Shown piece by piece: positions 22,269 through 31,229 of a stretch of 35,366 bases of DNA (position 1 is the first letter of the stretch; each line of letters begins with the position of its first letter). A program made the position numbers and the translations under genes. The notes beneath the pieces were generated by a model. It did not search any database, was not told the DNA's origin, and worked only from the letters and a program-made list of their open reading frames with translations. This stretch comes from Oscillospiraceae bacterium (lineage in GTDB: Bacteria > Bacillota > Clostridia > Oscillospirales > Oscillospiraceae): positions 1 through 35,366 of the forward strand of contig JAAWPV010000010.1 in assembly GCA_022800215.1 (NCBI GenBank), in the 5' to 3' direction.

Positions 22269-23612
22269 ATGAACCGAGATCTGACCCGGGGCCCTGTCAT
22301 GGGCTCCATGCTGCTCTTCGCGGTGCCCATGATTTTAGGTAACCTTTTACAGCAGTGCTACAACATCGCCGACACCCTTATCGTAGGCAAGTTCCTGGGC
22401 CCCAACGCGTTGGCCGCCGTGGGTTCGGCCTTCACCCTCATGACCTTCCTCACCTCCATCCTACTGGGACTCTGCATGGGCAGCGGCGCGGTCTTTTCCA
22501 TCCGCTTCGGCCAGCGGGACCGGGAGGGCCTTCGGGAGAGCGTCACCGCCTCCTTTGTGCTGGTGGGAGTGCTGACCATCCTGCTGAATGTGCTGGCCTT
22601 TCTGCTGCTGGACTGGATGGAAGTGTTTCTCCGGGTGCCGGAGGAGGTCTGGCCCCTTATGCGGGCGTATTTGAAGGTCATCTTCTGCGGCATTGCCGCC
22701 ACCTTCCTCTATAACTACTTTGCCTCCTACCTCCGCTCCATGGGCAACTCGGTGGTGCCCCTCGCTTTTCTGGCCCTGTCCGCCATACTCAACATTGCCC
22801 TGGACCTGTGGTTTGTCATTGGCCTTCAGCGGGGAGTGGCGGGGGCCGCTGAGGCCACTGTCATCGCCCAGTATGTCTCCGGAGTGGGCATCGCCCTATA
22901 CAGCCTTGCGGGCAGCGGGGAGCTCCGTGCCGCCCTGGGGCATCTGAGGGTCAAATGGAGCCGCATCCGGGAGATCGCAGGCTTCTCCATCCTCACCTGT
23001 ATCCAGCAGTCGGTGATGAACCTGGGCATTTTGATGGTCCAGGGCCTGGTGAACAGCTTTGGCCCCACCGTCATGGCCGCCTTCGCCGCTGCCGTCAAGA
23101 TCGACGCCTTCGCCTATATGCCCGTTCAGGATTTCGGCAACGCGTTCTCCACCTTCATCGCCCAGAACTACGGCGCCGGGGAGGAAACGCGTATCCGGGA
23201 GGGCCTTAAGGGGGCCGTGCTGGCCTCGGGGGCCTTCAGCATCGCCGTGTCCGTCCTGGTCTTTGCCTTCGCCGGGCCCCTCATGGGCCTTTTTGTGGAG
23301 CCGGGGGAGACGGCCATCATCGCCGCCGGGGTCCAATACCTCCGCACCGAGGGGGCTTTCTACTGCGGCATCGGCTGCCTCTTCCTCCTCTACGGCCTTT
23401 ACCGGGCCTTGGGAAGGCCGGGGATGAGCGTGGTGCTCACCGTCATCTCCCTGGGCACCCGGGTGGCCCTGGCCTACGCCCTCTCCGCCATTCCCGCCAT
23501 CGGGGTGGTGGGCATTTGGTGGTCCGTGCCCATCGGCTGGTTCCTGGCCGACGCCGTGGGGGTGGGTTACTACCTCCTCAAAAAGGACACCCTTCTCCCC
23601 ACCAGGAACTAA
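22269..23612 (+). CDS. MATE-family efflux transporter
   Basis: The 447-residue membrane protein has 12 hydrophobic segments in two homologous halves, as in multidrug and toxin extrusion proteins. The family start pattern is present (RGPVMGSMLLFAVPMILGNLLQQCYNIADTLIVGKFLGPNALAAVG), with a matching second half (SILTCIQQSVMNLGILMVQGLVNSFGPTVMAAFAAAVKIDAFAYMPVQDFGNAFSTFIAQNYGAGEETRI). It probably exports cationic compounds using Na+ or H+. The start is ATG 22269; a longer frame from 22224 overlaps the promoter. Substrate unknown. Confidence 0.9.
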   Translation: MNRDLTRGPVMGSMLLFAVPMILGNLLQQCYNIADTLIVGKFLGPNALAAVGSAFTLMTFLTSILLGLCMGSGAVFSIRFGQRDREGLRESVTASFVLVGVLTILLNVLAFLLLDWMEVFLRVPEEVWPLMRAYLKVIFCGIAATFLYNYFASYLRSMGNSVVPLAFLALSAILNIALDLWFVIGLQRGVAGAAEATVIAQYVSGVGIALYSLAGSGELRAALGHLRVKWSRIREIAGFSILTCIQQSVMNLGILMVQGLVNSFGPTVMAAFAAAVKIDAFAYMPVQDFGNAFSTFIAQNYGAGEETRIREGLKGAVLASGAFSIAVSVLVFAFAGPLMGLFVEPGETAIIAAGVQYLRTEGAFYCGIGCLFLLYGLYRALGRPGMSVVLTVISLGTRVALAYALSAIPAIGVVGIWWSVPIGWFLADAVGVGYYLLKKDTLLPTRN

Positions 23613-23650
23613 AGTTTTATAAACCTTTTCCCGGAAGGAAGTGAGCAGAT

Positions 23651-25699
23651 ATGACCCTGGATACCCGGCTGGACACCTTCGCCGGCATCGGCCCCCAGCG
23701 GGCCAAGGCCCTGAAAAAGCTGGGGCTGGAGACGGTGGGCGACCTGCTCGTATACTACCCCAGGGCCTATGAGGACCGGAGCAAAATTTATTCCATCCAG
23801 GAGGCCCCGGCGGAGGAGGCGGTGTGCATTTCCGCCCTGGTGGCGCAAAGCCCCACCACCTCCCGGATCCGGAAGGGTCTCAGCATCAGCAAATGCAAGA
23901 TCGTGGACGGCTCCGGCGCTGCCCAGGTCACCTTCTTCAACCAGGACTATGTGCGCCAGGCCCTCACCCCAGGGGTGAGCTACATTTTCTACGGCAAAAT
24001 GGAGACCATGGGCCGCCACAGGCAGCTTACCAACCCCATCTTCGAGCGGGAGGACAAGGCCCGCTTCACCGGGCGCATCATGCCTGTCTACCCCCTTACC
24101 GCCGGGGTGAGCAACAACCTGCTGGCGGGGCTGAGCCTCCCCGCCGTGGAGGCCTGCGCCGGACTTCTCCCCGACCAGCTCCCCCCGGACATCCGGGAGG
24201 ACCACCACCTCTGCACCCAGGAGTACGCCTGCCAAAACGCCCATTTTCCCGCCGGTCAGGAGGCTCTGGCCATCGCCCGGCGGCGGCTTGTCTTCGAGGA
24301 GCTTTTTACCCTCTCCTGCGGCATGGCCTTTCTCCGCTCCCGCCGGGCGGAGGTGGCGGGCCGGGCCTTCCCCATAAAGCCGGTGGAGGACTTTCTCCCC
24401 CTGCTGCCCTTCGCCCCCACTGGGGCGCAAAGGCGGGCCATGACCGAGATGGCCGCCGACCTTGCCTCGGGAAAGCCCATGAACCGCCTCATTCAGGGGG
24501 ACGTGGGCTCGGGTAAGACGGCGGTGGCGGCCTACGGGGCCTGGCTGGCCCATGAAGCGGGGGTTCAGACCGCCATGATGGCGCCCACCGAGATCCTGGC
24601 CCACCAGCATTTTGAGACCTTGACAAAGCTCCTCTCTCCGGCGGGCATCCGTGTGGGCCTTCTCACCGGGAGCCTGCCCGCCGCCGAAAAGCGGGAAGTC
24701 CGCAGGGCTTTGGCAGAGGGGGACATTGACCTTATCGTGGGAACCCACGCCCTCCTCTCTGAGGGGGTGGAGTACCGGGACCTGGGATTGGTCATCACCG
24801 ACGAGCAGCACCGCTTCGGGGTGGGCCAGCGCTCCGCTTTGGCCTCCAAGGCGGCTATCCAGCCCCATGTGCTGGTCATGTCCGCCACCCCCATCCCACG
24901 GACCCTGGCCCTTCTCATTTACGGTGATCTGGACGTGACCATCATGGATGAGCTGCCCCCGGGCCGCACTCCGGTGGAGACCTTCTTGGTGGGGGAGGAC
25001 AAGCGGGCAAGGATGTACGGCTTCGTCCGCAAGCAGGTCTCCGAGGGCCGCCAGGTGTATATCATCTGCCCAGCCGTAGAGGAGGGGGAAGGCAGCGACC
25101 TGAAAGCGGTGACCGCCTTCGCCAAAGAGCTTTCCCAGAAAGTCTTCCCCGACCTGCGGGTGGCCTTCGTCCACGGCAAGCTGAAAAGCAAGGACAAGGA
25201 GTCCGTCATGTCCGCCTTTGCATCCGGGGCGGTGGACGTTTTGGTGTCCACCACCGTGGTGGAGGTGGGTGTGGACGTGCCCAACGCCAGCTTGATGGTC
25301 ATTGAGAACGCCGAGCGCTTCGGCCTTTCCCAGCTCCACCAGCTCCGGGGCCGGGTGGGCCGGGGACAGTGGCAGTCCACCTGCGTTCTGGTAAGCGGTA
25401 ACCGCTCTCCCGAGACGAGGGAGCGGCTCAAATACTTCTGCTCCACCACCGACGGGTTCAAGATCGCCGAGAAGGACCTGGAGCTCCGGGGCCCCGGCGA
25501 CTTTTTCGGCCAGCGCCAGCACGGTCTTCCCACTCTGAAGTGTGCCGATCTTGCCGGGGACACCCGCACCCTCAAGGAGGCCCAGGAGGCCGCTCAAGCC
25601 CTGCTTGAGACCGACCCGGAGCTGAAGGAGCCTGCCCATGTCCCCCTCATGGATAAGGTCAAGCGCCTTTTCCATGAGGAGGGTGATATCTTTAATTAG
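23651..25699 (+). CDS. recG: ATP-dependent DNA helicase RecG
   Basis: The 682-residue helicase reverses stalled forks and processes Holliday junctions. It has the N-terminal wedge/OB domain (FAGIGPQRAKALKKLGLETVGDLLVYYPRAYEDRS), Walker A in QGDVGSGKTAVAAY (about 281-294), the DEQH box (VITDEQHRFGVGQR, about 382), MSATPIPRTLAL, and the C-terminal helicase part with STTVVEVGVDVPNASLMVIENAERFGLSQLHQLRGRVGRG. Length is normal and no motif is missing. A GGAAGGAAG site precedes the ATG. The following Cys-rich gene starts 11 bases after its stop and is probably co-transcribed. Confidence 0.95.
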   Translation: MTLDTRLDTFAGIGPQRAKALKKLGLETVGDLLVYYPRAYEDRSKIYSIQEAPAEEAVCISALVAQSPTTSRIRKGLSISKCKIVDGSGAAQVTFFNQDYVRQALTPGVSYIFYGKMETMGRHRQLTNPIFEREDKARFTGRIMPVYPLTAGVSNNLLAGLSLPAVEACAGLLPDQLPPDIREDHHLCTQEYACQNAHFPAGQEALAIARRRLVFEELFTLSCGMAFLRSRRAEVAGRAFPIKPVEDFLPLLPFAPTGAQRRAMTEMAADLASGKPMNRLIQGDVGSGKTAVAAYGAWLAHEAGVQTAMMAPTEILAHQHFETLTKLLSPAGIRVGLLTGSLPAAEKREVRRALAEGDIDLIVGTHALLSEGVEYRDLGLVITDEQHRFGVGQRSALASKAAIQPHVLVMSATPIPRTLALLIYGDLDVTIMDELPPGRTPVETFLVGEDKRARMYGFVRKQVSEGRQVYIICPAVEEGEGSDLKAVTAFAKELSQKVFPDLRVAFVHGKLKSKDKESVMSAFASGAVDVLVSTTVVEVGVDVPNASLMVIENAERFGLSQLHQLRGRVGRGQWQSTCVLVSGNRSPETRERLKYFCSTTDGFKIAEKDLELRGPGDFFGQRQHGLPTLKCADLAGDTRTLKEAQEAAQALLETDPELKEPAHVPLMDKVKRLFHEEGDIFN

Positions 25700-25710
25700 G
25701 AGGAACCATT

Positions 25711-26103
25711 ATGGATTATTTGGAAAAAGCCAAAGCCCTTCGCTCGGAGGAAAGCGTCCACCACAACTGTGCCCAGGCCACCCTGCTGACCTTCAGCGAG
25801 CACCTGGGCCTCAGTGAGGAGACCGCCCGGGGCGTTACCACCTTTTTCAATGTGGGGATGCGCTGCGGCGCCATGTGCGGGGCTGTCTCCGGGGCTCTTA
25901 TGGTGCTGGGTCTCGCCGGAGCCGACGACAAGGCGGCGGCGGAGCTCATTGCCAAGTTCAGGGAGAAGAACGGCTACATCAACTGCGCCGAGCTTCTCAA
26001 GGCCGCTCGGGAGCGAGGGGAGGAACGGAAACCCCACTGTGACCGTATGGTCTATGACGGGGTGAGCCTTGCCGCTGAGATCCTGGAGCGGGAAGGGAAA
26101 TAA
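25711..26103 (+). CDS. Cys-rich protein of the C_GCAxxG_C_C family
   Basis: The 130-residue protein has conserved Cys at about positions 20 (HHNCAQA), 52 and 56 (RCGAMCGAVSGALMVLG), 92 (INCAEL) and 110 (HCDRMV), matching the C_GCAxxG_C_C family. Members are probably redox or metal-binding proteins of anaerobes; the biochemical role is not settled. AGGAGGAACC precedes the ATG. It is downstream of recG and ends just before the nagB promoter. Confidence 0.82.
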   Translation: MDYLEKAKALRSEESVHHNCAQATLLTFSEHLGLSEETARGVTTFFNVGMRCGAMCGAVSGALMVLGLAGADDKAAAELIAKFREKNGYINCAELLKAARERGEERKPHCDRMVYDGVSLAAEILEREGK

Positions 26104-26109
26104 AAGCCC

Positions 26110-26138
26110 TTGTGATTTTTGGAAAAACCGGGTATGAT
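26110..26138 (+). promoter_or_regulatory. Promoter of nagBA
   Basis: TTGTGA (26110-26115) and TATGAT (26133-26138) have a 17-base spacer. TATGA and TCATA around the -10 (26133-26147) form a short inverted repeat that might be a repressor site, though it is weak. Confidence 0.6.
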
Positions 26139-26185
26139 AGTGTCATAACCTGATACATGGGAAACGAGAAAAGGGAGGAATCGCC

Positions 26186-26911
26186 ATGCGCATCATTCGA
26201 GTGAAGGACTACCAGCAGATGAGCCGGGACGCGGCCAACATCATCTCGGCCCAGGTCATTCTGAAGCCGGACAGCGTTCTGGGTCTTGCCACGGGCAGCA
26301 GTCCCATCGGCGCTTATAAGCAGCTCATTGAGTGGTACAACAAGGGGGACCTGAACTTTGAGAAGGTCCGCTCGGTGAATCTGGACGAGTATGCCGGCCT
26401 CACCGCCGACCACGACCAGAGCTACCACTACTTCATGCACCAGAACTTCTTCGATCACATCAACATTGCCCCCCAAAACATCCATATCCCCGACGGCTGC
26501 GCCGCCGATATGGAGGCCGAGTGCGCCCGCTACGATGCCACCATCGCCGCTCTGGGGGGCATCGACCTCCAGCTTCTGGGCCTGGGGGTCAACGGCCACA
26601 TTGGCTTCAATGAGCCCAGCGACGTCTTCGCCAAGGGCACTCACACCGTGAAGCTCACCGATTCCACCCGCATCGCCAACCAGCGGTTCTTCCAAAGCCT
26701 GGACGAGGTGCCCTCGGGGGCCATCACCATGGGCATCTTCGACATCATCCAGGCCCAGCGGGTGCTTGTCATCGCCTCGGGGGAGAACAAGGCCCAGGCC
26801 ATCAAGAAGGCCTTCTTCGGCCCCGTCACCCCCCAGGTCCCCGCCTCCATTCTCCAGTTCCACAAGGACTGCACTCTGGTGGCTGACGAGGCCGCCCTCT
26901 CCCTGATCTGA
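26186..26911 (+). CDS. nagB: Glucosamine-6-phosphate deaminase
   Basis: The 241-residue enzyme converts glucosamine 6-phosphate to fructose 6-phosphate and ammonia. It carries the phosphate loop LGLATGSSPIGAYKQL (32-47), catalytic Asp67 (NLDEYAGL), and the GVNGHIGFNEP motif with His138 and Glu143. Length is typical for Gram-positive NagB, without the allosteric C-terminal part of the E. coli enzyme. AAGGGAGGAATCGCC precedes the ATG. It is followed 12 bases later by nagA, so the pair takes N-acetylglucosamine 6-phosphate into glycolysis. Confidence 0.95.
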   Translation: MRIIRVKDYQQMSRDAANIISAQVILKPDSVLGLATGSSPIGAYKQLIEWYNKGDLNFEKVRSVNLDEYAGLTADHDQSYHYFMHQNFFDHINIAPQNIHIPDGCAADMEAECARYDATIAALGGIDLQLLGLGVNGHIGFNEPSDVFAKGTHTVKLTDSTRIANQRFFQSLDEVPSGAITMGIFDIIQAQRVLVIASGENKAQAIKKAFFGPVTPQVPASILQFHKDCTLVADEAALSLI

Positions 26912-26923
26912 GGAGGCGGCCGG

Positions 26924-28057
26924 ATGGACTTTAAGAACGGCCGGATCTTCACGGAGGACTTCCGTTTTGTCCTTGGGGCCTTCTCGGTGGAGGAGGGCCG
27001 CTTCGCGGACGTACTGGGGGAGGAGAAGCCTGGGGCTGTGGACCTGGAGGGGGCCTATGTGATCCCCGGCCTTGTGGATATGCACACCCACGGCAATTCG
27101 GGCGCCGACACCTCCGACGGGGACGAGGCCGGCCTTCGCCGGATGGCGGCTTACCTGGGGAAAAACGGCGTCACCTCCTTTGCACCCACCTCTATGACGG
27201 TAGCCTACGAGACCCTGGAGCAGGCCTTTACCGTCGTTCGGAGGGTGAAGGAGCATCCCGACAAGGGAAGCGCCCATATTCAGGGCATCAACATGGAGGG
27301 ACCTTTCTTCTCCGAGAAGAAAAAGGGCGCTCAGAACCCCGCCTACCTGAAGGACCCGGACTTTGAGGCCTTCCGGCGGCTCAATGAAAGCTGCGGCGGC
27401 CTTGTGAAGGTGGTGGATGTGGCCCCGGAGCTGCCCGGCGCGGTGGAATTTGCAAAGCAGGCGAGCAGGGAGTGCCTGGTGTCCATCGCCCACACCGACT
27501 GCACCTATGAGGAGGCCGTGGCCTTTCTGGAGGCGGGAGGGTCACACATGACCCACCTTTATAACGCCATGCCCGGCATCCACCACCGCAATCCCGGCCC
27601 CATCGGGGCAGGGAGCGAGCGGGACAACGTCACTGCCGAGCTCATCAGCGACGGCTTCCACATCCACCCCAGCGCCGTGCGGATGGCCTTCAAGCTCTTC
27701 CCCGGCCGAATCTGCCTCATCTCCGACGCCATGCGGGCCTGCGGCATGGCCGAGGGGGAATCCTTCGACCTGGGCGGCCAGCAGGTCACCATCAAAAACG
27801 GCACGGCGGTGCTGCCTGACGGCACCATCGCCGGCTCCACCACCCATCTCTTTGACTGCATGGTCCGGGCCATCTCCTTCGGCATCCGGGTGGAGGAGGC
27901 TGTCCGCTCCGCCACCTGGAACCCGGCCCAAGCTCTGGGCTGCCTCGGGGAGGTAGGCTCCATCGCAAACGGCAAGCGGGCCGACTTCGTGGTCTGCGGC
28001 CGGGACTTTGCCCGGAAGGCCGTCTACCTGGATGGGGAGGAGGTTTGTGCAGGATGA
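26924..28057 (+). CDS. nagA: N-acetylglucosamine-6-phosphate deacetylase
   Basis: The 377-residue metal-dependent amidohydrolase removes acetate from GlcNAc-6-phosphate. It shows the HTHGNSGADTSDG metal motif (about 49-63), the GINMEGPFF segment with the metal-binding Glu, the HTDCTYEEAV and HLYNAMPG His motifs, and the catalytic Asp in LISDAM. The C-terminus (WNPAQALGCLGEVGSIANGKRADFVV) is the usual amidohydrolase end. Its stop overlaps the TetR start as ATGA, so a regulator is translated with the nag pair. Confidence 0.94.
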   Translation: MDFKNGRIFTEDFRFVLGAFSVEEGRFADVLGEEKPGAVDLEGAYVIPGLVDMHTHGNSGADTSDGDEAGLRRMAAYLGKNGVTSFAPTSMTVAYETLEQAFTVVRRVKEHPDKGSAHIQGINMEGPFFSEKKKGAQNPAYLKDPDFEAFRRLNESCGGLVKVVDVAPELPGAVEFAKQASRECLVSIAHTDCTYEEAVAFLEAGGSHMTHLYNAMPGIHHRNPGPIGAGSERDNVTAELISDGFHIHPSAVRMAFKLFPGRICLISDAMRACGMAEGESFDLGGQQVTIKNGTAVLPDGTIAGSTTHLFDCMVRAISFGIRVEEAVRSATWNPAQALGCLGEVGSIANGKRADFVVCGRDFARKAVYLDGEEVCAG

Positions 28058-28653
28058 AGGAGCGGTTGACCAGCCGGGACCTTCAGGCCCGGGAGACCCG
28101 GGAGAGACTGATGCGGACGGCTATGGACCTGATCGCCGGGGAAGGTTACCGCACCGTCACCGTCAGCCGGATCTGCAGGGAGTGCGGGGTGTCGGTAGGC
28201 ACCTTCTACCAGTATTTCACCTCAAAAAAAGATATCATTGCCCTGCTGACCCGGGAGCACAACGAGTATCTGAGTCACGCCTGCGAGGCGGATTTTTCCC
28301 TCAGCGCCGGGGAGATTTACCTGCGCTATGTGGATAAATATATGCACCGCATTGCCGACAGCGGCCTGAGCCTTTCCAAATCTCTGATGCTGGGGCTTCT
28401 GGAGTCTGAGGTCAGCGATGACGAGGCGGGTTTGCAGCTCCAAAGGGATTTCTTTGCCCGGCTTATCGCTTACGGTAAGGAGACGGGGGAGTTCCCCCAA
28501 CAGGTGGAGTGGGAGGACTTTTTCGAGCAGTTTCTGATCACCATCAACGGCATCCTGACCAACTGGCTGGTCAGCCAGGGGGCCATTGACGTGATCCGGT
28601 ACGGGAAGCACCACGCCGGACAGCTTTTGCGCTTACTGAAAAACAAAGATTGA
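28054..28653 (+). CDS. TetR-family transcriptional regulator
   Basis: The 199-residue protein has an N-terminal TetR helix-turn-helix (LMRTAMDLIAGEGYRTVTVSRICRECGVSVGTFYQYFTSKKDII, about 14-58) and a helical ligand domain. ATG 28054 overlaps the nagA stop; the longer frame from 28045 is not needed. A terminator follows at once, and then comes the flavoprotein promoter with a long palindrome between -10 and start codon. That palindrome makes the downstream flavoprotein the likeliest target; the nag promoter is an alternative. Ligand unknown. Confidence 0.87.
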   Translation: MKERLTSRDLQARETRERLMRTAMDLIAGEGYRTVTVSRICRECGVSVGTFYQYFTSKKDIIALLTREHNEYLSHACEADFSLSAGEIYLRYVDKYMHRIADSGLSLSKSLMLGLLESEVSDDEAGLQLQRDFFARLIAYGKETGEFPQQVEWEDFFEQFLITINGILTNWLVSQGAIDVIRYGKHHAGQLLRLLKNKD

Positions 28654-28660
28654 AGGACGG

Positions 28661-28694
28661 AAAGGAAGGTGCTGCTGAGGGCGCCTTCCTTTTT
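28661..28694 (+). terminator. Terminator of nagBA-tetR
   Basis: A 12-bp stem with one U-G pair (28661-28672 with 28681-28692) is followed by T, with five consecutive T at 28690-28694. Confidence 0.88.
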
Positions 28695-28703
28695 GCAAAA
28701 AAA

Positions 28704-28755
28704 TTGACAAAAGTTTTGACAAATGATTGACAAGCGGAGAGAAGGGAGCTATAAT
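28704..28755 (+). promoter_or_regulatory. Consensus promoter with three TTGACA boxes
   Basis: TTGACA occurs at 28704, 28716 and 28727, that is 12 and 11 bases apart, about one helical turn. The third is 17 bases from a perfect TATAAT (28750-28755), which is a full sigma-A consensus promoter. The two upstream boxes could be regulator-binding sites or decoy promoter elements. Confidence 0.87.
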
Positions 28756-28760
28756 TTGGC

Positions 28761-28787
28761 TGAACATGGTTCGGCGAATTATGTTCA
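28761..28787 (+). promoter_or_regulatory. Candidate TetR operator (27-bp palindrome)
   Basis: TGAACAT and ATGTTCA form the outer arms and TTC/GAA the inner arms around 28774. Only two positions break the symmetry (GG opposite TT). It begins five bases after the -10, where a bound repressor would block transcription, and is 108 bases from the TetR stop codon. Confidence 0.6.
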
Positions 28788-28817
28788 AACCCCAAAACCT
28801 GAAAAGGAGAATCGTAA

Positions 28818-31139
28818 ATGAAAAGAAACAGCAAGCGCATCCTGGCTCTTTCTCTTGCGCTGGCGCTGGCCCTTTCGGTAGCCGGTTGCCAGAAGAAGGA
28901 TCCCGCCCCTGAGGAGTCTGGGATCTACACCCCCGGCACCTACACCAGCGAGGCCCAGGGCTACGGCGGGACCGTCACCGTGGAGATCACCGTGGACGCC
29001 AACGCCATCACCGACGTGAAGGTCACCGGCGATCAGGAGACTCCCTCCGTGGGCGGCGCCCACCTGGAGGAGCTGGCCGATCAGGTGAAGGAAAAGGGCG
29101 CTGAGATCGACGGCGTGTCCGGGGCCACTGTTACCAGCAAAGCAGTCAAGGCCGCTGCCGCTGACTGTATCGCCAAGGCTAAGGGTGAGACCGGCGAGAC
29201 AACGGGCGTCAAGATGGCCCCCGGCAAATATACCGGCTACGCCGAGAGCTTTCATGCCCATGACGGCATCACCGTGGAGATCGAGGTCAGCGAGACCGAG
29301 CTGAAGTCCATCACCGTGGACCAGGTGAACACCTCTGATATGAGCACGATCCTTCAATCCGCCGTTGATCTTCTGATCCCCCGGATGCTGGAGTATCAGT
29401 CCGTCACCATTGACGCCATCACTGGAGCCACCACCTCCTCCAACGCCATCAAGATGGCCACCGAGAACGCCCTGGTGGAAGCGCTGAAGGCCGGCGGCAG
29501 CGACGAGAGCGCCATCCGCAGCTTCTATGTGACTATGCCCAAGAAGGGCGGTCAGGAAACGCTGGATACCGAGGTCCTGGTCATCGGTATGGGCGGCTCC
29601 GGCACGGCCACCGCCCTGTCCGCCTCCGAACAGGGGCTGAAGGTGCTTGCCATCGACAAGGCCGGCAAGTACGGCGGTACGTCCTCTCTGACCATGTCCG
29701 GCCTTTTTGTCAATCCCACCCGTTATCAGGCCGAGCACAACGAGGGCAAGGATTATGTGGATGCCGATGCCCTCTATCAGGACTGGCTGGACTACTGCAT
29801 GGGCGACGCCAAGGAGGAGCTGGTCTCCAAGATGGTCTATGAGTCCGGCGAGGTCATGGACTGGCTGGTCTATGACCACAACGTCATGTTCTGCCCGCCC
29901 GCCCGCAGCTTCTTTGCTGACCGGGGTAACTTCGCAGTCTGTGCGGACTGGTACCCCAATGACCGCTGGAACAACAAGGACGTGCTCCAGGGCTACTTTG
30001 ACAGCATGTGGAAGGAAGTCACGGACAACGGCGGCAGCTACCTGCTGGAGACCGAGGGCTATGCCCTCATCACCGACGAGAACGGCAACGTGACCGGGGC
30101 CAAGGCCCGGAACCTGGTAGACGGCACCGAGTATACCATCAATGCCAAAGCGGTGGTTATCGCCACCGGCGGCTACGCCGGCAGCGCCGAGCTCCAGGAG
30201 GAATTCATCAGCAACGAGTATTATCCCCTCAAGGGCGTATGGTGCCACTATGGCTCCAAGCAGAACGACGGTAAGATGCTGAAAGCCGCCATTGACGACG
30301 CCGGGGCGGGCACCTACAACATCGGTATGCCCCCCGAGGTCCACACCTGCGGCACCGTCACCACCCTTACCGGCCAGTTTGAGCCCCACTATCTGGAGGG
30401 TCAGGTGGGCATGGTGTCCGCCCGTCCCGCCTACTGGACCGCGGGAGACCTGCCCGAGAACATGGGTTGGAACGCCGCTTCTCTGGCTGTGGACAAGAAC
30501 GGCGAGCGGTTTACCAATGAGGAGTTGGTTTCCTTCCTGAATCCGTGGATCGCCGGCCCCCGCTACTATTCTGTCTGGAGCACGGAGCAGATCGAGAAGC
30601 TCAAGACCGAGGGCTTCAAGAGCAACAACGGCAGTATCTTTGTGGGCTCCGGCACTCCCATCCCCGTCAACACCCCCATCCCCAACGTGGACGAGGTGCT
30701 GAAGGCCGCTGAGGAGGCGGGCATCCTGGTGAAGGCCGACACCATTGAGGAGCTGGCCACCAAGATGGGCATGGACCCCGCTACCCTGAAGAATACCGTG
30801 GATGCCTACAACGGCTACTGCGAGACCGGCGTGGACGAGCAGTTCCACAAGTCCGCTGAGAATCTGGACAAGATCGGCGAGGGTCCCTACTACGGCATTA
30901 CCATGGCAGCCTATATGTACGGCACCTGCGGCGGTTTGGATATCAACGAGCACATGGAGGTGCTGAAGACCGACGGGGAGACCGTCATCGAGGGCCTTTA
31001 TGCTGTGGGAACCGACTCCATGGGTACTCTCTTCACTGAGAAGAAGCCCTATGTGACCTACGGCGGCGCCAATAACAGTTGGGGCTTTATCTCCGGCTAC
31101 TACTGCGGCCGAGAACTGGCCGAAAAGCTGGGCAAGTAA
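28818..31139 (+). CDS. Lipoprotein FMN/FAD flavin reductase (fumarate/urocanate reductase-like)
   Basis: The 773-residue protein is probably an extracellular electron-accepting reductase. It has a lipoprotein signal with lipobox Cys24 (LSVAGC), two tandem FMN-binding domains and a large FAD_binding_2 domain. Both FMN domains have the covalent attachment motif: D-x-x-S-G-A-T-x-T (98-106, FMN on Thr106) and D-x-x-T-G-A-T-T-S (199-207, FMN on Ser207), used by ApbE. The FAD domain begins VLVIGMGGSGTATA (GxGxxG 257-262) followed by KYGGTSSLTMSG, and ends GTDSMGTLFTEKKPYVTYGGANNSWGFISGYYCGRELA. The substrate (fumarate, urocanate, cinnamate-type or other) cannot be told. No apbE or electron donor gene is in the window. 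AAAAGGAG precedes the ATG. Confidence 0.88.
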   Translation: MKRNSKRILALSLALALALSVAGCQKKDPAPEESGIYTPGTYTSEAQGYGGTVTVEITVDANAITDVKVTGDQETPSVGGAHLEELADQVKEKGAEIDGVSGATVTSKAVKAAAADCIAKAKGETGETTGVKMAPGKYTGYAESFHAHDGITVEIEVSETELKSITVDQVNTSDMSTILQSAVDLLIPRMLEYQSVTIDAITGATTSSNAIKMATENALVEALKAGGSDESAIRSFYVTMPKKGGQETLDTEVLVIGMGGSGTATALSASEQGLKVLAIDKAGKYGGTSSLTMSGLFVNPTRYQAEHNEGKDYVDADALYQDWLDYCMGDAKEELVSKMVYESGEVMDWLVYDHNVMFCPPARSFFADRGNFAVCADWYPNDRWNNKDVLQGYFDSMWKEVTDNGGSYLLETEGYALITDENGNVTGAKARNLVDGTEYTINAKAVVIATGGYAGSAELQEEFISNEYYPLKGVWCHYGSKQNDGKMLKAAIDDAGAGTYNIGMPPEVHTCGTVTTLTGQFEPHYLEGQVGMVSARPAYWTAGDLPENMGWNAASLAVDKNGERFTNEELVSFLNPWIAGPRYYSVWSTEQIEKLKTEGFKSNNGSIFVGSGTPIPVNTPIPNVDEVLKAAEEAGILVKADTIEELATKMGMDPATLKNTVDAYNGYCETGVDEQFHKSAENLDKIGEGPYYGITMAAYMYGTCGGLDINEHMEVLKTDGETVIEGLYAVGTDSMGTLFTEKKPYVTYGGANNSWGFISGYYCGRELAEKLGK

Positions 31140-31162
31140 GAGCGAAAAAACGACAGCACGCA

Positions 31163-31198
31163 AAAAGCACCTGTACTCTTAAAAGTACAGGTGCTTTT
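31163..31198. terminator. Bidirectional terminator between convergent genes
   Basis: A perfect 15-bp stem (31163-31177 with 31184-31198) has a 6-nt loop, with A-run on one side and T-run on the other, so it can end both the flavoprotein transcript and the minus-strand epimerase transcript. Confidence 0.92.
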
Positions 31199-31229
31199 CA
31201 TAAGCGTTGCTATGAACCGGGTTCCTTAT

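Noticed and set aside
23609-25675. 688-codon minus-strand frame opposite recG
   Set aside because: Shadow of an unmistakable RecG, with no ribosome-binding site and no domain.
28785-31163. 792-codon minus-strand frame opposite the flavoprotein
   Set aside because: Shadow of the flavoprotein frame, with low-complexity Val/Gly/His content and no recognisable motif.
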